This document shows positions 44,175 to 53,496 of a stretch of DNA of 64,000 nucleotides, piece by piece. Below the pieces are notes generated by a model. That model did not search any database and was not told the origin of the DNA. It was given only the letters and a program-made list of their open reading frames with translations. The stretch is from contig DATAVA010000034.1 in the NCBI GenBank assembly GCA_036267975.1, forward strand, positions 1-64,000, read 5' to 3'. Origin of the DNA: DAIDKA01 sp036267975. GTDB taxonomy: Bacteria; Pseudomonadota; Gammaproteobacteria; Steroidobacterales; Steroidobacteraceae. The position numbers were made by a program, and so were the translations under genes. Each line of letters opens with the position of its first letter. The stretch's first letter is position 1.

Positions 44175-44723
44175 ATGAAACAATTATCAGCAATCGGAAT
44201 CTATTCCACCGCGACCCAGGCCGAGGTAGGAGTGGACATGCTCGTGACCAAGGGATTCAAAAGTGCGGGCATCTCGGTACTGCTGCCGGAACACCCGAAT
44301 ACTCAGCCGGCCGCGCCGGGCACGAGCGCCGTCGCCCGGCCGACACCCCAGACCACCAAGACCGGATCGGCCAGTGCCGTGGGCGCCACGGCGGGCGGCG
44401 CGCTGTTCGGTGCGCTCGCCATGCTGGCCGGGGCCGGGGCGCTGGCCATTCCCGGCATCGGGCCCTTCATCGCCGCAGGACCGCTGATGGCCGGACTGGC
44501 GGGGTTGGGCGTGGGTGGCGCAGTGGGGGGCTTGGGTGGCGCCCTCGTCGGCATGGGTCTTCCGGAGGATGAGGCCAAGCGCTATTTGAGTCGGATCGGC
44601 AGCGGGCACACCCTGGTCGTCGTGCATTGCGATACGCCCGCGGAGGGCTTGAAGGCCAAGGATATTCTGACCACCTCGGGCGCCGCGGAAGTCTCAGTCA
44701 GCAATGAACCGATAGCAGTGTAG
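44175..44723 (+). CDS. Glycine-zipper stress-type protein (DUF1269/GSP17M-like)
   Basis: ATG 44175 with GGAAGGAG. The N-terminal fold (LSAIGIYSTATQAEVGVDML, FKSAGISVLLPE) looks like the ferredoxin-like domain of general-stress-17M proteins. A Gly/Ala-rich hydrophobic hairpin follows (GGALFGALAMLAGAGALA, GLGVGGAVGGLGGALVG) and then GLPEDEAKRYLSRIGSGHTL, which resembles the YrzE/GSP17M tail. Probably membrane-associated and stress-induced. Confidence 0.7.
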   Translation: MKQLSAIGIYSTATQAEVGVDMLVTKGFKSAGISVLLPEHPNTQPAAPGTSAVARPTPQTTKTGSASAVGATAGGALFGALAMLAGAGALAIPGIGPFIAAGPLMAGLAGLGVGGAVGGLGGALVGMGLPEDEAKRYLSRIGSGHTLVVVHCDTPAEGLKAKDILTTSGAAEVSVSNEPIAV

Positions 44724-44833
44724 GACGGGAACTACAAACCGTCGCGGCTCGGCGGTGCGAGCCCGATTAGTGACGGCCTTTGAATCATGTCTATGATAGG
44801 TTTCGATATTCCCACTCGGGCAGGACCGCCAAG

Positions 44834-46111
44834 ATGGCCACACCGATGCCTTTCAACCCGACTACCGAAGGCGCTGATCTGCAGCGCCGGTATCGAGAAA
44901 TCCGACGCCAGAGCTGCGGGCTCGCAGCGCAGCTGTCCGATGCCGATGCCACCGTACAGTCGATGCCGGATGCCAGTCCGGCGAAGTGGCACCTGGCGCA
45001 CACCAGCTGGTTTTTCGAGACCATGGTCCTGTTGCCGCACGAGTCCGGATATACGCAGTTCGAACCGCGGTATGGGTTTCTGTTCAATTCCTACTACGAA
45101 TCGGTGGGTGCCCGTCACGCACGCCCGAAGCGCGGGCTGCTGACGCGCCCCGCGCTCGAGGAGATCGCTCGCTATCGTGAATATGTCGATGAGTCGCTGC
45201 TGCGACTGATCGATCGGCCAGTGAGCCCGCAGCTGCGCGCACTCATCGAGCTCGGCTGTCATCACGAGCAGCAGCATCAGGAGTTGCTGCTCACCGATAT
45301 CCTGCATCTGTTTTCCGAGAATCCATTGCGGCCCGCTTATGCGGTGACGCCGCGCCGGCCGCGTGCCGTGGCCCCGGATTCTTCCTGCGGCTACACGCAG
45401 TATGAGGAGGCGACGGTCGAGATCGGTCACGACGGCGAGGACTTCGCATTCGACTGCGAAAGCCCGCGTCACCGCGTGATCCGGCCCGCCTGTCGGCTGG
45501 CGAATCGGTGCGTGACCAATCGGGAATGGCTTGAATTCATGGCCGACGGTGGTTATGAGCAACCGCTGCTCTGGCTGTCCGATGGCTGGACGCAGGTGCA
45601 GAACCAGGCCTGGAAGTCGCCGCTGTACTGGTGGGAAGAGCAGGGCGCGTACTTCACCATGACGCTGCACGGCGCCCAGGCACTCGAGCTCGATGCGCCC
45701 GTGACTCACGTCAGTTATTTCGAAGCCGACGCTTTCGCAACCTGGCGCAAGCAGCGACTGCCCACCGAATATGAATGGGAGGCGGCGGCGCAGCGTGAAC
45801 CCTGTACCGGCAACTTTGCGGACTCGGGGCTGCTGCGGCCGCTGCCCGCTGCCGGTTCGGGCTCCGGTCCCCAACAGCTGTTCGGTGATGTGTGGGAATG
45901 GACGCGCAGTTCTTTTTCGCCCTATCCCGGATTCCGTCCGAGCGCCGGCGCGGTCGGCGAGTACAACGGCAAATTCATGTCCGGTCAGTACGTCCTGCGC
46001 GGCGGCTCGTGCGTCACGCCGGCTGAGCATATTCGTGCGACTTATCGCAATTTCTTCCGCCCCGATGCGCGCTGGCAGTTTTCGGGTGTGCGACTTGCTG
46101 AGGATGCCTAG
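44834..46111 (+). CDS. egtB: Ergothioneine biosynthesis protein EgtB
   Basis: 425 aa. An N-terminal DinB-like domain gives the iron ligands: one His in KWHLAHTSWFFE and two in HHEQQHQELLL (HxxxHxE). The C-terminal formylglycine-generating-enzyme fold has SYFEADAFATWRKQRLPTEYEWE, GDVWEWT and LRGGSC. EgtB joins trimethylhistidine (hercynine) to a thiol donor and oxidises it to the sulfoxide. No egtA, egtC or egtE is nearby, consistent with the EgtB/EgtD-only route in many proteobacteria. egtD begins 3 bp after its stop. Confidence 0.93.
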   Translation: MATPMPFNPTTEGADLQRRYREIRRQSCGLAAQLSDADATVQSMPDASPAKWHLAHTSWFFETMVLLPHESGYTQFEPRYGFLFNSYYESVGARHARPKRGLLTRPALEEIARYREYVDESLLRLIDRPVSPQLRALIELGCHHEQQHQELLLTDILHLFSENPLRPAYAVTPRRPRAVAPDSSCGYTQYEEATVEIGHDGEDFAFDCESPRHRVIRPACRLANRCVTNREWLEFMADGGYEQPLLWLSDGWTQVQNQAWKSPLYWWEEQGAYFTMTLHGAQALELDAPVTHVSYFEADAFATWRKQRLPTEYEWEAAAQREPCTGNFADSGLLRPLPAAGSGSGPQQLFGDVWEWTRSSFSPYPGFRPSAGAVGEYNGKFMSGQYVLRGGSCVTPAEHIRATYRNFFRPDARWQFSGVRLAEDA

Positions 46112-46114
46112 ATC

Positions 46115-47062
46115 ATGGATGTAGCGGTTCAACATGACGGCCAACTGGATGCCTTCCGGATTGATGTATTGCAGGGTCTCGCGCGGCCGCAGAAGACTCT
46201 GCCGAGCCGCTGGCTCTATGATCCGCGCGGCTGTGATCTGTTCGAACAGATCACAGCGCTTCCGGAGTACTATCCGGCGCGCACCGAAACGCTGATCCTG
46301 CAGGAACACGCGGCCGATATTTCGCAGTTCTGCGGTGCGCACGCGCATCTGCTGGAATACGGCGCCGGCGCCGGCATCAAGACCGAGATCGTGGTCGGCG
46401 AACTCGATCGGCCGCGCTCCTACATACCCATCGACATCGCGCCTGGATTTCTCGAGCTCACCGCCGAGCGCTTTCGCCAGCGCTTCACGAACCTGAGTGT
46501 GAATCCGGTGGTGGCCGATTTCACCTCGGAATTCTCGCTGCCGTCGACGCTCGTGGCGGATGGCCGGCGCGTGGCATTCTTTCCGGGATCCACCGTTGGC
46601 AATCTGAACGCGAAGGATGCCGGCCTGCTGCTGCAACGCATGCGCCGCCAGGTCGGCCCGCAGGGCGCAGCCCTCATCGGCGTGGACCTGAAGAAGGATC
46701 TGAGCATTCTGCTGCCGGCCTACGATGACAGCGCCGGCGTTACCGCGGATTTCAATCGGAATATTCTGGTGCGCATCAACCGCGAGCTGGACGGACACTT
46801 CTCACCCGCGCAGTTCCGCCACGTTGCGCGCTGGAACGACACCGAATGCGCGGTCGAAATGCATCTTGAGAGTCCTATCGACCAGGTGATCGCGGTGGCC
46901 GGCAAAGGGTTCTCGTTCCGGCGCGGGGAAACCATCCATACCGAGAGTTCGCGCAAATACGAAATTCGGGCGTTTTCTGAATTCGCGCGGCATCACGGCT
47001 GGCATACCCAGCGACTGTGGACCGATGCCCGGCGTCAATTCGCTATTTTCGGCCTGGTATAG
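46115..47062 (+). CDS. egtD: L-histidine N-alpha-methyltransferase EgtD
   Basis: 315 aa of the EgtD family: LPSRWLYDPRGCDLFEQITALPEYYP at the N-terminus, the SAM site EYGAGAGIKTEIV, and FFPGSTVGNLN. It trimethylates histidine to hercynine, the substrate of EgtB encoded immediately upstream. Length is close to the usual ~320 aa. It converges with an ABC importer gene 20 bp away. Confidence 0.93.
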   Translation: MDVAVQHDGQLDAFRIDVLQGLARPQKTLPSRWLYDPRGCDLFEQITALPEYYPARTETLILQEHAADISQFCGAHAHLLEYGAGAGIKTEIVVGELDRPRSYIPIDIAPGFLELTAERFRQRFTNLSVNPVVADFTSEFSLPSTLVADGRRVAFFPGSTVGNLNAKDAGLLLQRMRRQVGPQGAALIGVDLKKDLSILLPAYDDSAGVTADFNRNILVRINRELDGHFSPAQFRHVARWNDTECAVEMHLESPIDQVIAVAGKGFSFRRGETIHTESSRKYEIRAFSEFARHHGWHTQRLWTDARRQFAIFGLV

Positions 47063-47081
47063 GCCGGGAGGTTCGGCCGGA

Positions 47082-48566
47082 TCAGTCGGCCTGCAGGCCG
47101 GCCGGAATCACGATCCGCCCCAGCAGATTGAAGGCGAGGTGCGCGAGCCACGCCATGATGGCCGCCGGGATCGCGCCGGTCAGAATCGTGGGCACATCAT
47201 TCAATGACAGTCCGGAAACGATGGGGACGCCGTAACCTCCGGCTCCAACCAGGGCGGCGAGGGTCGCCGTACCGATGCTGACGATCGTGGCGGTGCGGAT
47301 ACCCGTCAGCAGGGCCGGGCTGGCGAGGGGCAGTACGATACTGAAGAGAATTTGCCGCGGCGTCAGTCCGAAGGCGCGGGCATTCTCCAGATGACGTGGA
47401 TCGATCCCGCGAATGCCCGTAAAGGTATTCAGGACCACCGGCAGCAGGCTGTACAGACACAGAGCGGCCAGCGCCGGTTTGGTGCCAACCCCGAACACCG
47501 GGATCAGGAAGCACAGCAGTGCCAGTGACGGCACGGTCTGCGTCACCGCGCTGAGCGTCAGGATCACCTGCCCGGTGCGGCGATGGCGCACGGCCAGGAT
47601 CCCCAACGGCACCCCGACGAATATCGAGAAGGCCAGCGAGACGCCCACCAGCCACAGATGCTCGAGGGTGCGGCGACCGATTTGGGCCGCCGCGGTGGTC
47701 GTATGGGTGGTGGTGCCACGAAAAGCCGCGGCGACCTCGGCCACATTGCGCTTGTCGATATCGACCTGGGCGTTCAGCTCCTGCATCGTGTCCTGGCTTA
47801 TCCGTCCCTCCCACTGCCGCAGCGCGCGCCACTGGGCGGGGTAGCGTTGCACGAACGCGGAGCGCGCAACCCACACGGCCTGATAGTTCGGGAAGTACTG
47901 CAGATCGTCTTCAAGCACCCGCAGGTGGAATTTCCTGATCTTTGCGTCGGTCGAATACACATCGATGACATCGACCGCCTGCTGATCGATGGCCTCGTAG
48001 GTCAGGCTGTGCTCCATCCGGCTGACGTGCGCGGGATCCACCCCGAGCCGGTAACGCTCCGCCAGTCCGGGATAGCCATCCTGGCGGTCCATGAATTCAT
48101 AACTGAATCCGCAGCGGATGCTCGCCCGCAGGCGACCCAGATCACTGATCTTGACCAGGTCATGCGCCTTGGCGAAGTCCTCCCGTACCGCCAGCGCATA
48201 GGTGTTGTTGAATCCCAGCGGTTCGGAAATCACGATGCCCATCTTGAGCAATGCGGCGTGGATCTGGGCGACGGACCTGAGTTGCGGCGCCTTGAGAATG
48301 GCCTCCGCCAGTGTTCCGGTGTAATCCGAGTACACATCGATCGCGCCGCTGTGCAGCGATTCAAACAGTATGCCGGTGCTGCCCATGCCAAGTTTGCGCA
48401 CGATGGGCACCGGCGGCCGCGATGCCTCCAGGGTCTGCGCGGCAATCTCCGCCAGCACATAGCCCTCCGTGAAGATCTTCGATCCGACCACGATCTTGTC
48501 GGCCGCGAGCGCCCCGGTAGCCAGGAACGTTGCGAGCAACACGCCGAGCCATGCACCGGCCTTCAT
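47082..48566 (-). CDS. ABC transporter solute-binding domain fused to permease (OpuB/EgtU-like)
   Basis: 494 aa. A signal peptide is followed by an OpuAC/OsmF-type binding domain (VVGSKIFTEGYVLAEIAAQ, DVYSDYTGTLAEA, about residues 22-270). A permease domain follows with HLWLVGVSLAFSIFVGVPLGI and the EAA-like loop ENARAFGLTPRQILFSIVLP. Known fusions of this group, including the ergothioneine importer EgtU, have the permease first; here the order is reversed. Its start overlaps the ATPase gene (ATGA). Facing egtD suggests ergothioneine or hercynine, but betaine or choline cannot be excluded. Confidence 0.82.
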   Translation of the reverse strand: MKAGAWLGVLLATFLATGALAADKIVVGSKIFTEGYVLAEIAAQTLEASRPPVPIVRKLGMGSTGILFESLHSGAIDVYSDYTGTLAEAILKAPQLRSVAQIHAALLKMGIVISEPLGFNNTYALAVREDFAKAHDLVKISDLGRLRASIRCGFSYEFMDRQDGYPGLAERYRLGVDPAHVSRMEHSLTYEAIDQQAVDVIDVYSTDAKIRKFHLRVLEDDLQYFPNYQAVWVARSAFVQRYPAQWRALRQWEGRISQDTMQELNAQVDIDKRNVAEVAAAFRGTTTHTTTAAAQIGRRTLEHLWLVGVSLAFSIFVGVPLGILAVRHRRTGQVILTLSAVTQTVPSLALLCFLIPVFGVGTKPALAALCLYSLLPVVLNTFTGIRGIDPRHLENARAFGLTPRQILFSIVLPLASPALLTGIRTATIVSIGTATLAALVGAGGYGVPIVSGLSLNDVPTILTGAIPAAIMAWLAHLAFNLLGRIVIPAGLQAD

Positions 48567-49309
48567 TGCAGCCCTGCGCTGTCGGGCAAGGTGCGTTGGG
48601 CCTTGATGAACGCGGTGACGAAGTCATTGGCGGGCGTGAGCAGCAGGTCGCGAAAGCTTCCACTTTGCATCACCTTGCCTTCGTGCAGCAGCGTGATCCG
48701 CTCGGCCAGGAATACGGCCTCGCCAAGGTCATGCGTCACGATCAGCACCGTCTTGCCGAGGCGCTGGAAAATGCTCTTCAGTTCCTGTTGCAGCGTGCTG
48801 CGGATCAGGGGATCCAGCGCCGCCATCGGTTCATCGAGCAGCATCACGGCCGGATTCATCATGGCGGCGCGCATGATCGCCACCCGCTGCTTCTGGCCGC
48901 CGCTCATCTGATGCGGATAGCGCAGCAACACATCCGGTTCCAGTGCCACCAGGCTCTGCAGCTGCGCCAGGCGGGCCTGAATCGCCTGCGGTTGCCAGTG
49001 CCGCAGTTTCGGAACGAGTGCGACGTTCTGCTGGCCGGTCAGGTGCGGGAACAGGCCGCCATCCTGGGGAACGTAGCCGATCTGGTCGGCCCAGGCTTCC
49101 GGCCCGAAAGTCGACAATGGCTGCCCGTCGATCTTCACCGTGCCCTGATCCGGCTCGATGAGCCGCAGCGTGATTCTCAACAGCGTGGTCTTGCCGGAGC
49201 CGCTCGAACCGATGAGGGCATGCGTTGCCCCGCTGGGAACGGTCACATTGACATCTGAGAGCACCAGCCGCCCGTCAAAGCCCTTGGAAATGTGTTCCAG
49301 AACCAACAT
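48563..49309 (-). CDS. ABC transporter ATP-binding protein (OpuBA/EgtV-like)
   Basis: 248 aa with Walker A GSSGSGKTT, signature MSGGQKQR (one change from LSGGQ), Walker B VMLLDEP and the switch THDLGEA. Members of the quaternary-amine uptake family often have a C-terminal CBS domain; this one does not. It energises the SBP-permease fusion encoded downstream, coupled by a 4-nt overlap. Confidence 0.88.
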   Translation of the reverse strand: MLVLEHISKGFDGRLVLSDVNVTVPSGATHALIGSSGSGKTTLLRITLRLIEPDQGTVKIDGQPLSTFGPEAWADQIGYVPQDGGLFPHLTGQQNVALVPKLRHWQPQAIQARLAQLQSLVALEPDVLLRYPHQMSGGQKQRVAIMRAAMMNPAVMLLDEPMAALDPLIRSTLQQELKSIFQRLGKTVLIVTHDLGEAVFLAERITLLHEGKVMQSGSFRDLLLTPANDFVTAFIKAQRTLPDSAGLQ

Positions 49310-49344
49310 CGCCCGGAGTGTATCGCACTCATGACAGCATGCCG

Positions 49345-49947
49345 CTAGGGAGTCTTGCGCTCGGGGCCGCCCGCGGCCTCCCCGGAAGGGGGCACGTCGG
49401 ATTCGGCAGGATCCTTCGTCAAGCCCACTTCTTCGATCGCCGTCAGCACCTGCAGTGCGTCCGTTTCCTGCGCGTACGATGCGGCCTTCGGATCGTACCG
49501 GTCCTTGACCATCGGCAGGTCACGCCGCAGTTCCTCCAGCAGGTTGATGATCTTCGCGACTTTCTGCTCCGTCACCAGGTTGACCTGCAGCGAAATGTGC
49601 ATGTGCTGCTGCTCGATGCGCGTCTGGCGATTCTGGGCGATGAGCACGACCGTCGTGGTGATGAGTGCTGCCAGCGACAGAATTCCATCCAGCAGCGGGA
49701 AGGGACTGGGGTCGAACGCCGCACGGCCGAAATGTGCCGCAGACACGTTGATCGCGATCCACGCGCCGGCAAAGCCGACCAGGATCAGCAGGTACAGCGG
49801 CCGACCTATGATGCGACTGACGCGATCGACGAGGCGATGCGCCGCGGATCGCTGCTCCCGCTCGCGCTTGCGCACCTCCAGTACGCTGTCGATGTTCTGG
49901 TCCAGGTACGCGGGTCGGTCGGCGTCAGTGGACGCGGGGTCAACCAT
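49345..49947 (-). CDS. DUF1003 membrane protein
   Basis: About 200 aa. The DUF1003 core is seen in RLVDRVSRIIGRPLYL, two membrane helices (LLILVGFAGAWIAINV; LDGILSLAALITTTVVLIA) and the following QNRQTRIEQQHMHISLQVNL. Function not settled; often in stress contexts. Next to an MscS-type channel on the same strand. Confidence 0.82.
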   Translation of the reverse strand: MVDPASTDADRPAYLDQNIDSVLEVRKREREQRSAAHRLVDRVSRIIGRPLYLLILVGFAGAWIAINVSAAHFGRAAFDPSPFPLLDGILSLAALITTTVVLIAQNRQTRIEQQHMHISLQVNLVTEQKVAKIINLLEELRRDLPMVKDRYDPKAASYAQETDALQVLTAIEEVGLTKDPAESDVPPSGEAAGGPERKTP

Positions 49948-49972
49948 GGATGTCTCGCCGCCTTGTCACGGG

Positions 49973-50812
49973 TTATGCAAAGGTGGGTCGTTGCACGGCG
50001 GCACCGGGTGCCGAAGCGCTCGCCGTGAGGCGCTGATTCAGCCGCATCATCACCGCCGCACGCAGGGAGTCGCGGCTGCCACCATCCGGTGCCTGGAAGC
50101 GCAATTCGAGCTGTGCCTCGGTGGCATCGACCCTCGTCAGATAGCAGCCGGTGATGGCTGCTTCATCGACGACTTCTGCAGCTGCCTTGCGCGCGAGGGA
50201 ACTGACCGCTTCGAGGTCGTCATCGCGGTTGACGCGAATCGCAATGCTGAGCGGCCAGCGTCCGGTATTGGGATTGAGGTTGATCGAAACTTGGCTGGCC
50301 GCGACGCTGTTCGGAAGCACGACGGAGCGCCCGTCCTGGACCCGCAGCGTCGTGTAGCCGAGGGAGATGTGGTCGACGATACCGATTTCGGTGCCGGTGG
50401 GGGCGGCAACCTGCAGCACGTCGCCGAGGCGGAACGGCCGATAGATTGTCATCGATATGCCGGCCACGAGGTTGCCGAGCGTGCTTTGCGCAGCCAGGCC
50501 GATGACCACAGATGCCACCCCCGCACCCGCCAGCAATGCCGTCCCCAAGGAGCGCAGCTGCGGTATCAGATGCGCATACAGGATGATCACCATGATCCAG
50601 ATCACCACGGTGCCGATCTGTTGCATGAAACTGATGGCGGTGCGATCGATATGTCGTTCTTTGGACAGCGCGGCGTTTACCGCCGCGCGCAGCCCGCGCG
50701 ACAGCAGCAGTCCGAACACCACGAACAGTACGAAATAGACGAAGGCGCCGATCGGCGTGCTGGGTTCGAGTACCGACAGCAGCTGGTGCTGCCAAAGCGT
50801 AATGTCGTGCAT
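49973..50812 (-). CDS. MscS-family mechanosensitive channel
   Basis: 279 aa with two N-terminal helices, the pore-lining helix 3 (LLAGAGVASVVIGLAAQSTL) followed by GNLVAGISMTIYRPFRLGD, and a C-terminal beta/alpha domain. It should open on hypo-osmotic shock. Shorter than MscK types but normal for MscS. DUF1003 lies 25 bp downstream. Confidence 0.87.
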   Translation of the reverse strand: MHDITLWQHQLLSVLEPSTPIGAFVYFVLFVVFGLLLSRGLRAAVNAALSKERHIDRTAISFMQQIGTVVIWIMVIILYAHLIPQLRSLGTALLAGAGVASVVIGLAAQSTLGNLVAGISMTIYRPFRLGDVLQVAAPTGTEIGIVDHISLGYTTLRVQDGRSVVLPNSVAASQVSINLNPNTGRWPLSIAIRVNRDDDLEAVSSLARKAAAEVVDEAAITGCYLTRVDATEAQLELRFQAPDGGSRDSLRAAVMMRLNQRLTASASAPGAAVQRPTFA

Positions 50813-50819
50813 GGTGTTT

Positions 50820-51260
50820 TCAGATCAACGGCATTTGGCGGCCCAACAGTTCGCGCTCGACATTCAGCAGTGGCAGATTGTCGGCAAGCGCCGCGACAAT
50901 CCGGGCCCGTTCGGCCAGGCGAGCGTCGTGTGCCGTATCGACCCAGCTGTGAATCACCATGGTCGGCAGGCGCTGCTCCTGTCCATACAGTTCGCGCAGC
51001 CATTCATACAGCGGCCGCAGCCGGGGTTGCTTGACCCACCACGGTCGCTCCTCGGGCAGCCACAGCCGCGCGGTACTGAGATGCTGCAAGAAGCGTCGCT
51101 GCGGCGCGGATGTCTGACCGATGTAGCGGGTGAGGCGCAGATCGCGCGGGTCGGCGAGGGAGTAGATCGCAGTGCCTGCCGCTTCGAGTCCCGAATCGTC
51201 GTACAACTCGCGTCGAGCATGGTGGCGCAGGCGACGCGCCAGTTTGGCCTTCGTGAGCAT
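50820..51260 (-). CDS. GIY-YIG-like small protein
   Basis: 146 aa. AIYSLADPRDLRLTRYIGQT has the layout of a GIY-YIG nuclease core (hydrophobic-IY-x-L ... RYIGQT), followed by RRFLQHL. A later Glu/Arg-rich helix includes AERARIVAAL. It is minus-strand, 7 bp upstream of the MscS gene. Nuclease activity is inferred from the motif only, since the usual catalytic Arg and Glu are not clearly placed. Confidence 0.55.
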   Translation of the reverse strand: MLTKAKLARRLRHHARRELYDDSGLEAAGTAIYSLADPRDLRLTRYIGQTSAPQRRFLQHLSTARLWLPEERPWWVKQPRLRPLYEWLRELYGQEQRLPTMVIHSWVDTAHDARLAERARIVAALADNLPLLNVERELLGRQMPLI

Positions 51261-51339
51261 AAGATGAACATGTCAGACAAGCTGACGCCCGTTCACCGCT
51301 TTCGCAGTGAACGGGACGTCCCGTGCTGACGCAGGTCGA

Positions 51340-51543
51340 TTACGGACGCTTGTTGGCGTCCTGGTAATGATCCTTGACGGTCTCCTTCGCGTCGCCGAAC
51401 TTGGCTTGCGCGGCGCCCGAGACCTGTTTGCCCAAGCCCTTGGCCTGCGTTCCGGTGCTGCCCGTGGCCTTGCCGGCCGCTTCCTGAATCTTGCCAGCCG
51501 CTTCTTTCGCGCGGCCCTCAACCTGATCCTTGTTGATGCCCAT
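51340..51543 (-). CDS. CsbD-family stress protein
   Basis: 67 aa from ATG 51543, with AAGGAGTGAGTGAG upstream. GINKDQVEGRAKEAAGKIQE is the CsbD signature, followed by a Gly/Ala-rich middle and KFGDAKETVKDHYQDANK. CsbD-like proteins are abundant, disordered general-stress proteins. Confidence 0.88.
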   Translation of the reverse strand: MGINKDQVEGRAKEAAGKIQEAAGKATGSTGTQAKGLGKQVSGAAQAKFGDAKETVKDHYQDANKRP

Positions 51544-51655
51544 CTCACTCACTCCTTCACTTGACGGATGCTTGGCAGCCCACCAGGGCTGACCGTGAGC
51601 TACAGCATGGTCCGTGAACGGAACAGCGCCTGTAGGAGAGCCTCTCAAGGCCCCG

Positions 51656-52015
51656 TCAGTTTTGGGCGCATGCTCGGCGCCAGCGGCCCCACAGGCTCGG
51701 TAGCGGGCTTTGGCCGGTTAGATCCACATAATTTTGCAGTGCATCCCAGACGGCCGCAGCAACCGCGGGGTGAACCATGCGGCACTCCAGGTGTGGCCAG
51801 GGATACCGGCCGAGCATCTCGATCGCCGCAGACCAGTTGGGTAACCAGCCGCTGTCGCGACGCGTGGCCAATCCATTGTCGCTCACGTTCAACACTTCGG
51901 GCGCTTCAGCCACCAGCATCAGCCGGTAACGCTGGGTTGCATCGGCGGCAACGCCGTATAGCGCGATTGTACCGTCCTCGGAATCTATCGCCAGCAGTAA
52001 GTCAGCTTGATTCAT
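51656..52015 (-). CDS. Hypothetical protein
   Basis: About 119 aa from ATG 52015, GGAG eight bases upstream. Contains LLLAIDSEDGTIALYGVAAD and VAEAPEVLNVSDNGLATRRD, then a Trp-rich tail (WGRWRRACAQN). Soluble, no membrane segment. Not recognised. Confidence 0.5.
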   Translation of the reverse strand: MNQADLLLAIDSEDGTIALYGVAADATQRYRLMLVAEAPEVLNVSDNGLATRRDSGWLPNWSAAIEMLGRYPWPHLECRMVHPAVAAAVWDALQNYVDLTGQSPLPSLWGRWRRACAQN

Positions 52016-52188
52016 CAAATTCTCCACGTGACGTCATAACCTGCTACGCGGAGCGGCGCCGAGTACGCCGGGCTATGGGCGCGCTTGCGCATGAAATAGG
52101 CGTCATTCATGGGCGGTAGGGCGCTGCTGGCAACAAGCGGTGCGATCTGCTTACCCATTGTCGGCGCGACACACCTATACTGCGACGC

Positions 52189-53496
52189 ATGCAACATCTG
52201 CCTGTCGAGCCAAGCGCGGTTGTTGGCCCGAGCAAACCGCGGCTGCTCGGCATTCTCGGGCCTGGTCTCATCACCGGCGCCGCAGATGATGATCCGAGCG
52301 GCATCGCGACTTACTCGCAGGCGGGCGCGCAATTCGGATTCCAGCTGGCCTGGACCATGTTGCTCACTTTCCCACTGATGGTCGTTATTCAGGGCATCAG
52401 CGCGCGTATCGGTCGCACCACCGGGCGTGGCATTGCCGCCAACATCCGCAGCGAATATTCGGCGCCGCTGCTGCATGGCGCGGTGTTGCTGCTGCTGGTC
52501 GCGAATATCTGCAACATCGGCGCGGACCTCGGAGCGATGGCAGAGTCCGCGCGGCTGCTGGTTCCGGCGGTATCGACCCCGGTCTTCCTGATCGCATTCG
52601 GGTGCATCTGTGCCGGCGGCCAGATATTCCTGAATCACACGCGTTACGTCGCCATCCTGAAATGGCTGACGCTGTCACTGTTCGCCTATTTTGCAACTCT
52701 CGTGGTGGTCCATGTCTCGTGGCACGACTTTCTGCAAGGCCTGTTGTGGCCGCATTTCTCGTGGCAGAAGGAGTTCTGGTTGATGGTGGTGGCCGTGCTG
52801 GGTACGACGATCAGTCCGTACCTGTTCTTCTGGCAAGCCTCGCAGGAAGTCGAAGACACGAAGACCGAACCGGTGCGCGAACCACTGCGTCGTAAACCGT
52901 CTCAGGGTGTGAGCGCTCTGGCGCGAATCAAATGGGACACCGTCATGGGCATGGGTATCTCCAATCTGGTCGCACTGGCGATCATGGCGACCACCGCGGC
53001 GACCTTTCATGTCAAGGGCATTTCACAGTTGAACAGCGCCGCGCAGGCTGCCGAAGCACTGCGTCCGCTTGCCGGAAAATTTGCGTTCGTGCTGTTTTCC
53101 CTGGGAATCATCGGCACCGGGCTGCTTGCCGTCCCGGTGCTTGCCGGTTCGGCGGCCTACGCGCTCGGGGAAGCACGGCGCTGGCCGGTCGGACTGTCGC
53201 GAAATCCGTCGGCCGCGAAGGCGTTCTACGCAACGATCGCGGCCGCGACCGCCATCGGCGCATTCGCGAACGTGCTGCATATCAGCCCGCTCAAAGCGCT
53301 GGTTTGGTCCGCCGCCCTGAACGCCATCGCCGCCGGACCGGTGATGGTACTGGTGATGCGCCTCGGGGCAAGCCGGAAACTGATGGGACAATTCAGGGTC
53401 CGCGGCGCCTGGCTCGCCCTGGGGTGGTGCGCGACCGGCCTTATGGCGATCGCCTCGCTGGCATTTCTGATTTCGCTGGTGACGGATCGCCAGTGA
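52189..53496 (+). CDS. Nramp-family divalent cation transporter, atypical metal-site motifs
   Basis: 435 aa and about 11 membrane helices. Helix 1 reads DDDPSGIATYSQAGAQFGF, matching the Nramp TM1 DPGN position, but as DPSG. Helix 6 (LVALAIMATTAATFHVKG) lacks the canonical M-P-H. A long cytoplasmic loop around residues 220-240 is polar. The fold and family are clear; the altered metal-binding residues mean that Mn2+/Fe2+ specificity should not be assumed. ATG at 52189, no strong RBS. Confidence 0.82.
   Translation: MQHLPVEPSAVVGPSKPRLLGILGPGLITGAADDDPSGIATYSQAGAQFGFQLAWTMLLTFPLMVVIQGISARIGRTTGRGIAANIRSEYSAPLLHGAVLLLLVANICNIGADLGAMAESARLLVPAVSTPVFLIAFGCICAGGQIFLNHTRYVAILKWLTLSLFAYFATLVVVHVSWHDFLQGLLWPHFSWQKEFWLMVVAVLGTTISPYLFFWQASQEVEDTKTEPVREPLRRKPSQGVSALARIKWDTVMGMGISNLVALAIMATTAATFHVKGISQLNSAAQAAEALRPLAGKFAFVLFSLGIIGTGLLAVPVLAGSAAYALGEARRWPVGLSRNPSAAKAFYATIAAATAIGAFANVLHISPLKALVWSAALNAIAAGPVMVLVMRLGASRKLMGQFRVRGAWLALGWCATGLMAIASLAFLISLVTDRQ

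Noticed and set aside
44732..46798. 688-codon minus-strand open frame
   Set aside because: Lies antisense to egtB and egtD, which have clear family motifs; the translation has no domain and is a high-GC shadow.
47101..47114. CGGCCTGCAGGCCG palindrome as bidirectional terminator between egtD and the ABC gene
   Set aside because: It lies within the last codons of the permease gene and has no T-run.
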